Assembly: GCF_023284045.1 (NCBI RefSeq)
Contig: NZ_JAKIKQ010000001.1
Span: 248,001-312,000, forward strand
DNA: 64,000 nt
Source of the DNA: Shewanella kaireitica
GTDB lineage: Bacteria; Pseudomonadota; Gammaproteobacteria; Enterobacterales; Shewanellaceae
Reading direction: 5' to 3'
Numbering within the stretch: position 1 is the stretch's first letter; the number at the start of each line of letters is the position of its first letter. Shown here piece after piece: positions 54,679 through 62,137 of the stretch. The position numbers and the translations under genes were made by a program. The notes beneath the pieces are model-generated. The model had not been told where the DNA came from. It saw only the letters and a list, made by a program, of their open reading frames with translations, and did no database searches.

Positions 54679-55079
54679 AGTACCATCAAGGTCTTACTAT
54701 CTGCATCTTGCAGTAACAATTTACCTTTGCTCATTGTTGCTTGGCTAACTTCAGGCATCGCTTGCATGACGCGTTGCTCTTGTGCCATTAATGCATCTAC
54801 ACAAGCCTTCATGGTGTTACCTGCAGGCTGTAGTTGTATAGATTGACCTGATAAAACGTAACTGCCAAAGAAGTTATTGCAGCTATTATTACCGGTTAAC
54901 TTACCTTCTGCTTCGAAAGTGAGCTGAGCTGGGCTATAGTCGATAACGGGTTGGCCGTTTGCGACCTCGATATGCCATGTACCCTCAATGGCTAAATCCT
55001 CGATTTGGGCTTGCGGCGTTGATTGGCATGCGGATAAACCCAGTAGCAAACTTGCTACGAAAAAGGATTGTTTTATCAT
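54666..55079 (-). CDS. META-domain (HslJ-like) lipoprotein, 137 aa
   Basis: Lipobox LGLSAC with Cys18. The rest is one META/HslJ domain: IEGTWHIEVANGQPVI, FEAEGKLTGNNSCNNFFGSYVL and MKACVDALMAQEQRVMQAM are the usual blocks. HslJ-type proteins are linked to heat and drug resistance in E. coli, mechanism unknown. GGA lies eight bases before ATG. The 3' end is overrun by a 7-bp tandem repeat. Confidence 0.88.
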   Translation of the reverse strand: MIKQSFFVASLLLGLSACQSTPQAQIEDLAIEGTWHIEVANGQPVIDYSPAQLTFEAEGKLTGNNSCNNFFGSYVLSGQSIQLQPAGNTMKACVDALMAQEQRVMQAMPEVSQATMSKGKLLLQDADSKTLMVLSKQ

Positions 55080-55157
55080 GTTACGGATCCAAAGTGATTA
55101 ATATCATTATATTGTGAGTATTTTAGCTCAAAATCAACAGGAATAAGGCGTTTGTTA

Positions 55158-55376
55158 GTGCAAAAAAATGTAATTAATTACCTCAAGATGTTGCATTGGG
55201 TAGGCTTAAGCATGTTGTTATGCGGTGTTGGCTTATATTTCTTTACGGAGCTAACACAACAGGTTACAGGAATGACGATTGTCGCCAGTTTGGCTGGATT
55301 AGGCATGGTCATGATGTCGCCTTTTCCCATTGCACTTTTTCTGCAATGGGCTCAGGCTCAAAACCAAGATCAATAG
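55158..55376 (+). CDS. Small two-TM membrane protein, 72 aa
   Basis: I start at GTG 55158, with AAGG nine bases upstream; a TTG two codons earlier is possible. Two membrane segments (about 10-30 and 36-60: GMTIVASLAGLGMVMMSPFPIALFLQW). Function unknown. The 3' end overlaps the convergent GGDEF-like gene by seven bases. Confidence 0.7.
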   Translation: MQKNVINYLKMLHWVGLSMLLCGVGLYFFTELTQQVTGMTIVASLAGLGMVMMSPFPIALFLQWAQAQNQDQ

Positions 55377-56314
55377 GGTTTAGTCACTAAAGATTGACGA
55401 CATAGCTCCAGGTTATCCTCTGCGGCTTGTTGCATAGGTACCAATGATTGCTGGGCATCTGGGGTAAAAAAGCTCTTGCCGACTATGATACTCAACTTGC
55501 CCGCTTCTTTGGCTATCTGCTTGCGGAGCCGGGCAATCAAAGTGTCTAAGTTTGATTCACTATCTACAAACGCTAAGATCATAAATTTATCTTCATCAAC
55601 ACGGGCTGACATATCTGCTTCACGTAAGCTCTCGGCTATAATTCGAGCGAGCAAACGAGCCTTTTGCGAGGTAGATAGCGGGGCTGTGCGCATGAGTGGA
55701 TTGTCGACCAACTCAATTAATACTATTCCTGCATGAGAGCCAAATCGTCTACTTAAGCTCAATTGCCTTGGCGCCATTAAGCCAAAACCATAGTGGTTGA
55801 GCATTTGCGTTGTTTCATCTTGAAACGATAGCCTTTGCACTTGTTGCATTAAGTAAACTTGCTTCAGTTCACTCTGTAATAATGAACGCACAGACTCTAT
55901 TACTGTTAGTGATGCGGATGTCGCTTGGGTTGTGTTTGGATCGCAAATGAGGATACAGCCAAATACTCGACCATCAGGCCAAGATAACTGTATGCTGATA
56001 ACCTGCTCAAACTCAGCGAAGGCATCACCTAGTTCATCGATATTAAGTTCACTTGAGCCAAAGCTACTGCTTGAATTTATAGCGGTTAAAAGCGGAGAAT
56101 TACTCAGCACTTTTCCTGCTTTTAGGGAGCCATCATGATACTTTTTACCACAGACTACCTGAGCATCTGATCCCGAAAACTGCATAACAAGACTGGTTTT
56201 AGCACGATAAAGATCGTTGAGTAGATCAACCTGTTGTTGCCACCTTGGCAAGCTAACTGCGGGTTGTTCCTGATCTCGCAGCCAAACATTATGATCGATA
56301 TTTTGAGCTAACAT
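55370..56314 (-). CDS. GAF-like plus degenerate GGDEF domain protein, 314 aa
   Basis: N-terminal GAF-like region (about 25-150) and a C-terminal domain with diguanylate-cyclase layout (QDETTQMLNHYGFGLMAPRQL in place of D-x-LT-L-NR). The catalytic loop reads ARVDEDKFMIL where an active enzyme has R-x-GG(D/E)EF. It is therefore probably not a cyclase; it may be a c-di-GMP- or partner-binding regulator. No membrane segment. Monocistronic. Confidence 0.78.
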   Translation of the reverse strand: MLAQNIDHNVWLRDQEQPAVSLPRWQQQVDLLNDLYRAKTSLVMQFSGSDAQVVCGKKYHDGSLKAGKVLSNSPLLTAINSSSSFGSSELNIDELGDAFAEFEQVISIQLSWPDGRVFGCILICDPNTTQATSASLTVIESVRSLLQSELKQVYLMQQVQRLSFQDETTQMLNHYGFGLMAPRQLSLSRRFGSHAGIVLIELVDNPLMRTAPLSTSQKARLLARIIAESLREADMSARVDEDKFMILAFVDSESNLDTLIARLRKQIAKEAGKLSIIVGKSFFTPDAQQSLVPMQQAAEDNLELCRQSLVTKPY

Positions 56315-56565
56315 GGGTAAAACTCACTTGTGATTGATTATGCAGATAAATCTGACTTAAAAATTCTCTTATTAGGTCGACTATACTGGTTTTTTAAAGT
56401 TGTTGAAATGTAAACAAGTAAAGATTTGATGTTAATCATGTTTAAATCATGCTCATCGGATCACTCTTTGTGGCCTTTGTATATTTGCTGCGATTTATAG
56501 CCATATTTTCGTTGGTGAAGTTGCTATAATGGCACTATTAATTAGGGTTTTTACTCCAGAAAATA

Positions 56566-57135
56566 ATGATGAATAGCATTAAAATCCGTTTAGCCACAGT
56601 GCAAGACGTTGCCGCTTTAGCAGCCTTAGAACAAAGCCAACAGCAAGATGAATTGGCTATTGAACAGCGAAATAACAGTTTAGCTGGCCAGTCATTTAGT
56701 CAAGGCGATCTAACTTGTTTGGTCACACAGCATTGGGTCGTCGTCGCCGAACTTGATGGTGATATTATTGGTTACGTTATCGCTGGACGTTGGAGTTTTT
56801 TTAAACAGTGGCCAATATATCGAAACTTGCTTAATCGTCTACCAAGAATTGACTACGAAAAAGCTAAGCTTGCCGAAAGCAACTGCTGTCAATATGGCCC
56901 GATTTGGATCGCGAGCGAATATCGTGGCCAAGGCATATTTGAAGCATTAGTACAGTTTGTCAAAAAATCGGTCGCCAGGGAGTTGCCTTACATGGTGACT
57001 TTTATTGCTGAAGATAATGCCGGCTCGTTTGCGGCACATACCCGAAAGGGCGGAATGCAGGTGGTCGATTTTATTAGCTTTGACGACCGTGATTATTATT
57101 TACTGGTTTTACCCACTAGTGACTCTTTTTTTTAA
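56566..57135 (+). CDS. GNAT-family acetyltransferase, 189 aa
   Basis: IKIRLATVQDVAALAALEQSQQ start, VVVAELDGDIIGYVIAG (strand 4), and acetyl-CoA loop ASEYRGQGIFEALVQFVKK (R-G-x-G) near 130. HTRKGGMQVVDFISFDDRDYYLLVL forms the end. Two adjacent ATGs; the first is used. Substrate unknown. The next gene follows after eight bases, so the two form an operon. Confidence 0.85.
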   Translation: MMNSIKIRLATVQDVAALAALEQSQQQDELAIEQRNNSLAGQSFSQGDLTCLVTQHWVVVAELDGDIIGYVIAGRWSFFKQWPIYRNLLNRLPRIDYEKAKLAESNCCQYGPIWIASEYRGQGIFEALVQFVKKSVARELPYMVTFIAEDNAGSFAAHTRKGGMQVVDFISFDDRDYYLLVLPTSDSFF

Positions 57136-57143
57136 GGACTGTT

Positions 57144-57494
57144 ATGTTGTCTGAATCTGTAGCATCTATTTTCTCTCCCTATCTGCAATTGAATTTATCG
57201 GCCTTCGATAACCTTAAACTGGTCGTGGCGGTTTTAACTGATAAAGCTGAAGAGTGCCATGCCTTAGAGGCTGAGATGACCGTTGAAGGTAAGGCTCAAA
57301 CTGCATACTTGGTCCGCTGGCATAAGCATTTTATCTATTGTGGTCGTACAAATTCTTATGGCAACAAGATTGATGAAGTGGCCGATTTGGATGCGATAAA
57401 CCCTGAGTCGATAGAAGTGCTACAGCCACCAGTGTTGTCGATGCAACAAGTTGAGTTTATGTGCATGGAAAATGCTCACTTTGACCATATTTAG
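57144..57494 (+). CDS. Conserved-looking protein of unknown function, 116 aa
   Basis: No signal or membrane segment; acidic, with a central AYLVRWHKHFIYCGRTNSYGNKIDE. AAGG lies before ATG and the gene follows the acetyltransferase by eight bases, so it is probably translated from the same mRNA. I do not recognise a family. Confidence 0.65.
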   Translation: MLSESVASIFSPYLQLNLSAFDNLKLVVAVLTDKAEECHALEAEMTVEGKAQTAYLVRWHKHFIYCGRTNSYGNKIDEVADLDAINPESIEVLQPPVLSMQQVEFMCMENAHFDHI

Positions 57495-57581
57495 GGGGCA
57501 GGCGCCCCGGCGAAATTTCCAATAAGAAAGATTAGATACTGTTATTTGTAGTACTGAGGTTTATATTGATATTTACAGATG

Positions 57582-57847
57582 ATACCAATCAGTATAAGAA
57601 TTTGATCAACTCAGAACGATTTTTGGCAAACTAATTCAAGGCGAATAGCTGCAATAATGGTTATTCCCTTATAAATCTATTCAACGCAGAAGTAGGCAGC
57701 CAAAAACGTTCCAGAATGGCGAGTTTTAGCGATTCTGATGCTGTATTAACGAACTTGAACGTAGAACAACTATGCTCTTCATTCGCTGCCTTGCCTCAAA
57801 TCCGCTAAATTTTCGCTGAGTGACTAAATGTTTATACTGATTGGTAT
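57582..57847. mobile_element. MITE-like element with terminal inverted repeats, 266 bp
   Basis: Ends ATACCAATCAGTATAA (57582-57597) and TTATACTGATTGGTAT (57832-57847) are perfect 16-bp inverted repeats, and similarity continues inward for about 16 more bases (AATTTGATCAACTCA against the complement of TGAGTGACTAAAT). No open frame of note inside. The size, ends and lack of genes fit a non-autonomous element; I have the impression that similar intergenic sequences recur in Shewanella and relatives, but cannot check. A transposase family cannot be assigned. The remaining parts of 57495-58179 show no gene. Confidence 0.75.
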
Positions 57848-58179
57848 GATACGAATAAAGGCATTTTCAACGTAGTTCGGTAACTTCTATGGGGAATTGG
57901 CCTTGTCTGTGAATCGACTATTGTTTCGATGTGTTCAAGTCATCGCTATTCAGTATCGAAGTTTTAGAACGTTTAAGCTGACCTTCATCTATTTACGTTA
58001 CAGTTACCAGTTAGCTCTGTCTCAACAATGTTTGATGGAGAGTGACACTTGATGTCGAACAAGGTATTTTTACGCCGCTATAGGTCAGTGGGTATCGATA
58101 CAGGCATCATAAAAGTTGCTGTAATGGTATTTATCTTTAAATTTTTCGAAGCTTGCATACTTCGCCTGGAAAACAATAT

Positions 58180-58875
58180 ATGAGTAGTACATCGACACAT
58201 AAACCTCGGCCTTTGGTTGACCTGATCGTGAGCATTGCTATACCCGCTTTTATTCTAATGAAGCTAAGTGGTGAAGATCAGCTCGGGGCGAGTGGTGGAT
58301 TAATATTGGCGTTAAGCTTTCCGCTGGGCTGGGGCATATTTGAGTTAATCAAATATAAGAAGTTTAATTTTATCGCCCTTCTTGGTTTAGCCAATGTGTT
58401 GCTGACTGGCGGGATTGGTTTACTGGAGCTTGACCTTAAGTGGTTGGCCATTAAAGAAGCCGCTATCCCGGCGATTATCGGTACCGCTGTTGTGCTGTCG
58501 ACCTTTACTTCTAAGCCATTAATTAAAGCCATCATATTTAATCCGGCGGTGATGGATGTTGATAAGATCAATGACAGATTGAAACAGAACAATTGTGTGG
58601 CTGCATTTGAACAGCGTTTAATGAAAGCCACTTATTTGGTTGGCGGCTCATTCGCCTTTTCTGCCGTTATGAATTACGTATTGGCTAAATGGATCGTCAC
58701 CAGCCCAACAGGAACGCCAGAGTTTAATGAGCAGCTGGGGCAATTGAGTCTATACAGTTACCCCATGATAGCAGTGCCATCGATGTTGATGATGATGGGA
58801 ATATTTTATTATTTATGGCGCACTATCCATGATTTAACTGGGCTTAAGCTGGAAGAGGTTTTAGCCAACCAGTAA
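58180..58875 (+). CDS. VC0807-like integral membrane protein, 231 aa
   Basis: Start ATG 58180 (TGGAAAA upstream) rather than TTG 58153. Six or so membrane segments in two halves, with RPLVDLIVSIAIPAFILMKL at the start and a soluble loop FNPAVMDVDKINDRLKQNNCVAAFEQRLMKATYLVGGSF in the middle. It resembles the group of membrane proteins annotated as VC0807 family, distantly like septation-protein/transport membrane proteins. Function unknown. Confidence 0.72.
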   Translation: MSSTSTHKPRPLVDLIVSIAIPAFILMKLSGEDQLGASGGLILALSFPLGWGIFELIKYKKFNFIALLGLANVLLTGGIGLLELDLKWLAIKEAAIPAIIGTAVVLSTFTSKPLIKAIIFNPAVMDVDKINDRLKQNNCVAAFEQRLMKATYLVGGSFAFSAVMNYVLAKWIVTSPTGTPEFNEQLGQLSLYSYPMIAVPSMLMMMGIFYYLWRTIHDLTGLKLEEVLANQ

Positions 58876-58940
58876 TGGTTGTGTCAGGTTGCGGCTGACT
58901 TACGCTTTACAGCGATAGGCAATTAAACTTCGTTTGATAA

Positions 58941-59066
58941 AAGGTCGTGACCTTGTCACTTATCAGGCGATGCCTGACTTCTAAGTTAGATTGCGTCTAA
59001 CAACTAACGTCGCGGCGCTTCGCCCGCACCCAAGGACTCAATCAAGCTACGCTTGATTGAGTCCTT
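58941..59066. repeat. Cluster of consecutive short hairpins
   Basis: Within 126 bases: AAGGTC/GACCTT (58941-58954), GTGAC/GTCAC (58947-58959, overlapping), TCAGGC/GCCTGA (58963-58977), GTTAGA/TCTAAC (58985-59001) and a perfect 16-bp stem AAGGACTCAATCAAGC with its complement (59032-59066, loop TAC). Such stacked palindromes resemble REP/BIME-type elements. Confidence 0.75.
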
Positions 59067-59097
59067 CTAGGTCGTAAGGCCTCAAATAAAACGAAAC

Positions 59098-59541
59098 CTA
59101 TCGTTCAATAGCACCAGTTAACCCCATTAACACCAACTCCTTCTCAGAACCTTGATACTTCAAAAACAACTGCGCAATATCATTGGGCGCATCAGCAATG
59201 ACACCAAACCCATGCTGCGCATAAAACCCTTCTAAATGCGCCAAGGCAAAAATGTAAGTTTTGCCATCACAGAGAAAGGGTGACAGTTCGCGCATCAACT
59301 GATGCCCAACACCTTGGCCGCGAAAATCAGGATGTACCAACATACCTGTAAGAATCGATAATTGGCCGATTGGCCGGATGCGAACACAGGCAACTATCTC
59401 ACCTAAGTTGTCAGTATTAGTGTCGGTTTGGGTTAGCACACAGACTGACTCTTTCTGCAGCAGGCGTGCGTAGGGCATATGTTGGCGATAGAACTTCTTC
59501 ACCTCGTTGCGATCATCAGGCGCTAACCAAGTTAATTGCAC
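59098..59541 (-). CDS. GNAT-family acetyltransferase, 147 aa
   Basis: Starts at GTG 59541 with AAGGTAAG upstream. GNAT core LSILTGMLVHPDFRGQGVGHQLMRELSPFL contains the acetyl-CoA loop (R-G-Q-G-V-G), and LEGFYAQHGFGVIAD is the usual C-terminal Tyr/Gly-Phe block. Substrate unknown. Follows the membrane protein gene by about 70 bases in the same direction. Confidence 0.87.
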   Translation of the reverse strand: MQLTWLAPDDRNEVKKFYRQHMPYARLLQKESVCVLTQTDTNTDNLGEIVACVRIRPIGQLSILTGMLVHPDFRGQGVGHQLMRELSPFLCDGKTYIFALAHLEGFYAQHGFGVIADAPNDIAQLFLKYQGSEKELVLMGLTGAIER

Positions 59542-59610
59542 TGTGTTCTTACCTTATCGATTAATCGTTATATCAGTGAATAGCAGTTTGCGAGTTAGTC
59601 GCTTTCGAGT

Positions 59611-60006
59611 CTAGCGATTGCGCCAAACCTTAATAATAGAGCGACTTCTCATGATGGCGTAAGAGAGAAGCATAAATCCAATTGACGCGCTATACAGCGC
59701 TACAATGATGTTATCACTATCCCAGCTAGTATTTGAATCCGTCACCATCTTCCATGTATCAAAGGTGCAAGCTCCTGCGAGTAATAATAGGATAAGTGAG
59801 CCTAGAAAGAGGCCGATAACCTTAAAGAACAAACTGAAAGATAAATCATCTGATTGAGCTAGCTTTGTTGAACGATCGAGAGCAAATAATGTGGAGTAGA
59901 GTATCTTGCTAGCTATTATGAAAAAAGCCAGAGCAAAAATGAAAAGCGCCAATTCAGTAGCAAAGATGAGTAGCACCAAGCCAAATATAAAAAAGCCAAT
60001 GGGCAT
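59611..60006 (-). CDS. Four-TM membrane protein of unknown function, 131 aa
   Basis: Start at ATG 60006 (MPIGFFIFGLVLL); TTG 60018 would add four residues. Membrane segments at about 3-20, 24-42, 62-82 and 103-117, with a short polar loop after the third (WKMVTDSNTSWDSDN). No recognised family. Probably cotranscribed with the acetyltransferase downstream. Confidence 0.65.
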   Translation of the reverse strand: MPIGFFIFGLVLLIFATELALFIFALAFFIIASKILYSTLFALDRSTKLAQSDDLSFSLFFKVIGLFLGSLILLLLAGACTFDTWKMVTDSNTSWDSDNIIVALYSASIGFMLLSYAIMRSRSIIKVWRNR

Positions 60007-60213
60007 ATAGCGACGCAAAAGATGAAAGCCTTAGTTTAGTTGTTAGCTTGCAGCGCATAATAGTATTCGATGTTAGTAGAATCAATCACTTTGGCTGGTT
60101 TGATATACGTGATAGGTGCTCCTGCATATCGTTGATTTTTCGCCATCTATAGCATATTTGGTTAAATGTTCAAGAGATTCGATAATTTGTAATCGCTTCT
60201 GGCACATTGGGAT

Positions 60214-60405
60214 AAATGTGCCACACATAACGCAGGTTTATTATTTTGGAAAAGTCATCCGTGGCAAATCGGCGCAAATGTTCCACACATAACGAAGATT
60301 TATTATTCTGGAAAAGCCCTCCATGGTAAATCTTCATAAATGTTCCAGACATAACGAAGATTTTTTACCCTCCATGGTAAATCTTCATAAATGTTCCAGA
60401 CATAA
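60214..60405. repeat. 62-bp tandem repeat, three and a half units
   Basis: Units at 60214-60275 (62 bp), 60276-60337 (62 bp), 60338-60388 (51 bp, an 11-bp deletion) and a partial unit from 60389. Each starts AAATGT(G/T)CCA-ACATAA. Inside the unit GAAGATTTA and TAAATCTTC form an inverted repeat; just left, TGGCACAT/ATGTGCCA (60200-60223) forms another. The array runs into the metK terminator. The remainder of 60019-60213 shows no gene. Confidence 0.9.
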
Positions 60406-60428
60406 AAAAACCGCCGGTAGGCGGTTTT
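60404..60428 (-). terminator. Terminator of metK
   Basis: AAAAAAACCGCC-GGTA-GGCGGTTTT; on the minus strand the stem is followed by a seven-base T-run. The last repeat unit abuts it. Confidence 0.92.
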
Positions 60429-60461
60429 AATTGCAAGCTTTGCCGATTAAATCGGTAAAGC

Positions 60462-61616
60462 TTAAAGACCTGCGTCAGCGCGTAGGGCTTCTGCTTTGTC
60501 TGTTGCTTCCCAAGGGAATTCGTTACGACCAAAGTGACCGTATGCAGCAGTCGCTTGGTAGATTGGGCGAGCTAGGTTTAACATCTCTGTTAGACCGTAT
60601 GGGCGTAGGTCGAAGTGACGACGTACTAGATCAATCAGTAACTCTTCAGCCACTTTAGCAGTGCCGAATGTTTCAATGCTGATAGATGTTGGCTCTGCAA
60701 CACCAATAGCGTAAGACACTTGTAGCTCACAACGATCTGCAAGACCTGCAGCAACAATGTTCTTAGCCACGTAACGTGCAGCGTATGCCGCACTACGGTC
60801 AACTTTCGATGGATCTTTACCAGAGAAAGCACCACCACCGTGACGAGCCATGCCGCCGTAGGTATCAACGATGATCTTACGACCTGTTAGACCACAATCG
60901 CCTACCGGGCCACCGATAACAAAACGGCCAGTTGGGTTGATGAAGTATTTAGTGTCTTTCGATAACCACTTAGCCGGTAGTACTGGCTTGATGATGGTTT
61001 CCATAACACCTTCAATCAGATCTGCTTGACTCACGTCTTCACGATGCTGAGTTGAAAGGACTACTGCATCGATACCAGCAATGCTACCATCGTTGTTATA
61101 CGCAAAAGTCACCTGACTTTTCGCATCTGGACGTAACCACGGAAGGGTCTTGTCTTTACGTACTTCAGATTGACGCTTAACCAGCTTGTGCGAGTAGGTG
61201 ATAGGCGCAGGCATCAATACGTCAGTTTCGTTATTTGCATAACCAAACATTAGGCCTTGGTCGCCAGCACCCTGTTCTTTAGGATCGGCACGGTCAACAC
61301 CTTGGTTGATATCTGGAGACTGTTTACCAATGGCATTAAGAATTGCACAAGAGTCAGCATCAAAGCCCATATCTGAATGGGTGTAACCGATTTCACGTAC
61401 GGTCTTACGGGTGATCTCTTCGATATCAACCCAAGCTGAAGTGGTGACTTCGCCGCCAACCATAACCATGCCAGTTTTGACATAAGTTTCGCATGCTACG
61501 CGTGCTTTTGGATCTTGCTCCAAAATTGCGTCGAGTACCGCATCAGAAATCTGATCGGCGATTTTATCTGGGTGACCTTCTGAGACCGACTCAGAGGTGA
61601 ACAAGTGCTTTGCCAT
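60462..61616 (-). CDS. metK: S-adenosylmethionine synthetase
   Basis: Makes S-adenosylmethionine from methionine and ATP in the cytoplasm. 384 residues, the length of E. coli MetK. Motifs: [22 protein letters not shown] at the N-terminus, [10 protein letters not shown] (ATP), and [19 protein letters not shown] (P-loop-like). Upstream lies a run of MetJ-type boxes. Divergent from tkt; essential housekeeping gene. Confidence 0.98.
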   Translation of the reverse strand: MAKHLFTSESVSEGHPDKIADQISDAVLDAILEQDPKARVACETYVKTGMVMVGGEVTTSAWVDIEEITRKTVREIGYTHSDMGFDADSCAILNAIGKQSPDINQGVDRADPKEQGAGDQGLMFGYANNETDVLMPAPITYSHKLVKRQSEVRKDKTLPWLRPDAKSQVTFAYNNDGSIAGIDAVVLSTQHREDVSQADLIEGVMETIIKPVLPAKWLSKDTKYFINPTGRFVIGGPVGDCGLTGRKIIVDTYGGMARHGGGAFSGKDPSKVDRSAAYAARYVAKNIVAAGLADRCELQVSYAIGVAEPTSISIETFGTAKVAEELLIDLVRRHFDLRPYGLTEMLNLARPIYQATAAYGHFGRNEFPWEATDKAEALRADAGL

Positions 61617-61652
61617 GATGGAAAATCTCGTCTTTAAACAATTTGAATGTGT

Positions 61653-61676
61653 AGAAGTATCTACATCTAGACGGCT
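61653..61676. promoter_or_regulatory. MetJ operator (tandem met boxes) upstream of metK
   Basis: Three adjacent 8-mers AGAAGTAT, CTACATCT, AGACGGCT match the met box AGACGTCT at 6, 5 and 7 of 8 positions. They lie 37-60 bases before the metK start, where MetJ with SAM would repress. The rest of 61617-62137 is AT-rich promoter DNA for metK and tkt without a recognised element. Confidence 0.7.
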
Positions 61677-62137
61677 ATCTTAGTGGAAAACAGCTTGGAT
61701 GACACCCTTTTCACTTAATTTTGTGCAGTAATCCACGCTATTAAATCCTTAATATATGCAAGGGTAATGGCTGTGATTTTTACTAAGTTACTGATAAAGA
61801 TATTTTTAACTGCTTTGGTATGCTCACTTGTTCTGATAAAAAAATGATCAAGCAAATGCCATTATTGACGAGTTCGTTGACGAATATTTTATTTTTGCTT
61901 AGCTAAAATGGTTCGCAACTAAGTTAAGGTATTGTTAATTATGGCTAGATTGTCATAGGTTATAGATAATATGTATCGATAATTTTTCATATCAAGCGAA
62001 TTAAATTTGCGTCCTACAGCCTAGTAAGCGAAAATATGGCTCCAAATTTTGCTGTAGTGGAAAGTAAAGCAGATACCGCAATTGCTACCTTTCGCTAGAT
62101 CTAAGCCTCAATACCTCAACACGACGCAGGAGAGAGC

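Noticed and set aside
60170-60352. 60-codon minus-strand frame through the tandem repeat
   Set aside because: Its sequence is made of repeat units read in shifting frames and it has no clear start signal; reported as a repeat instead.
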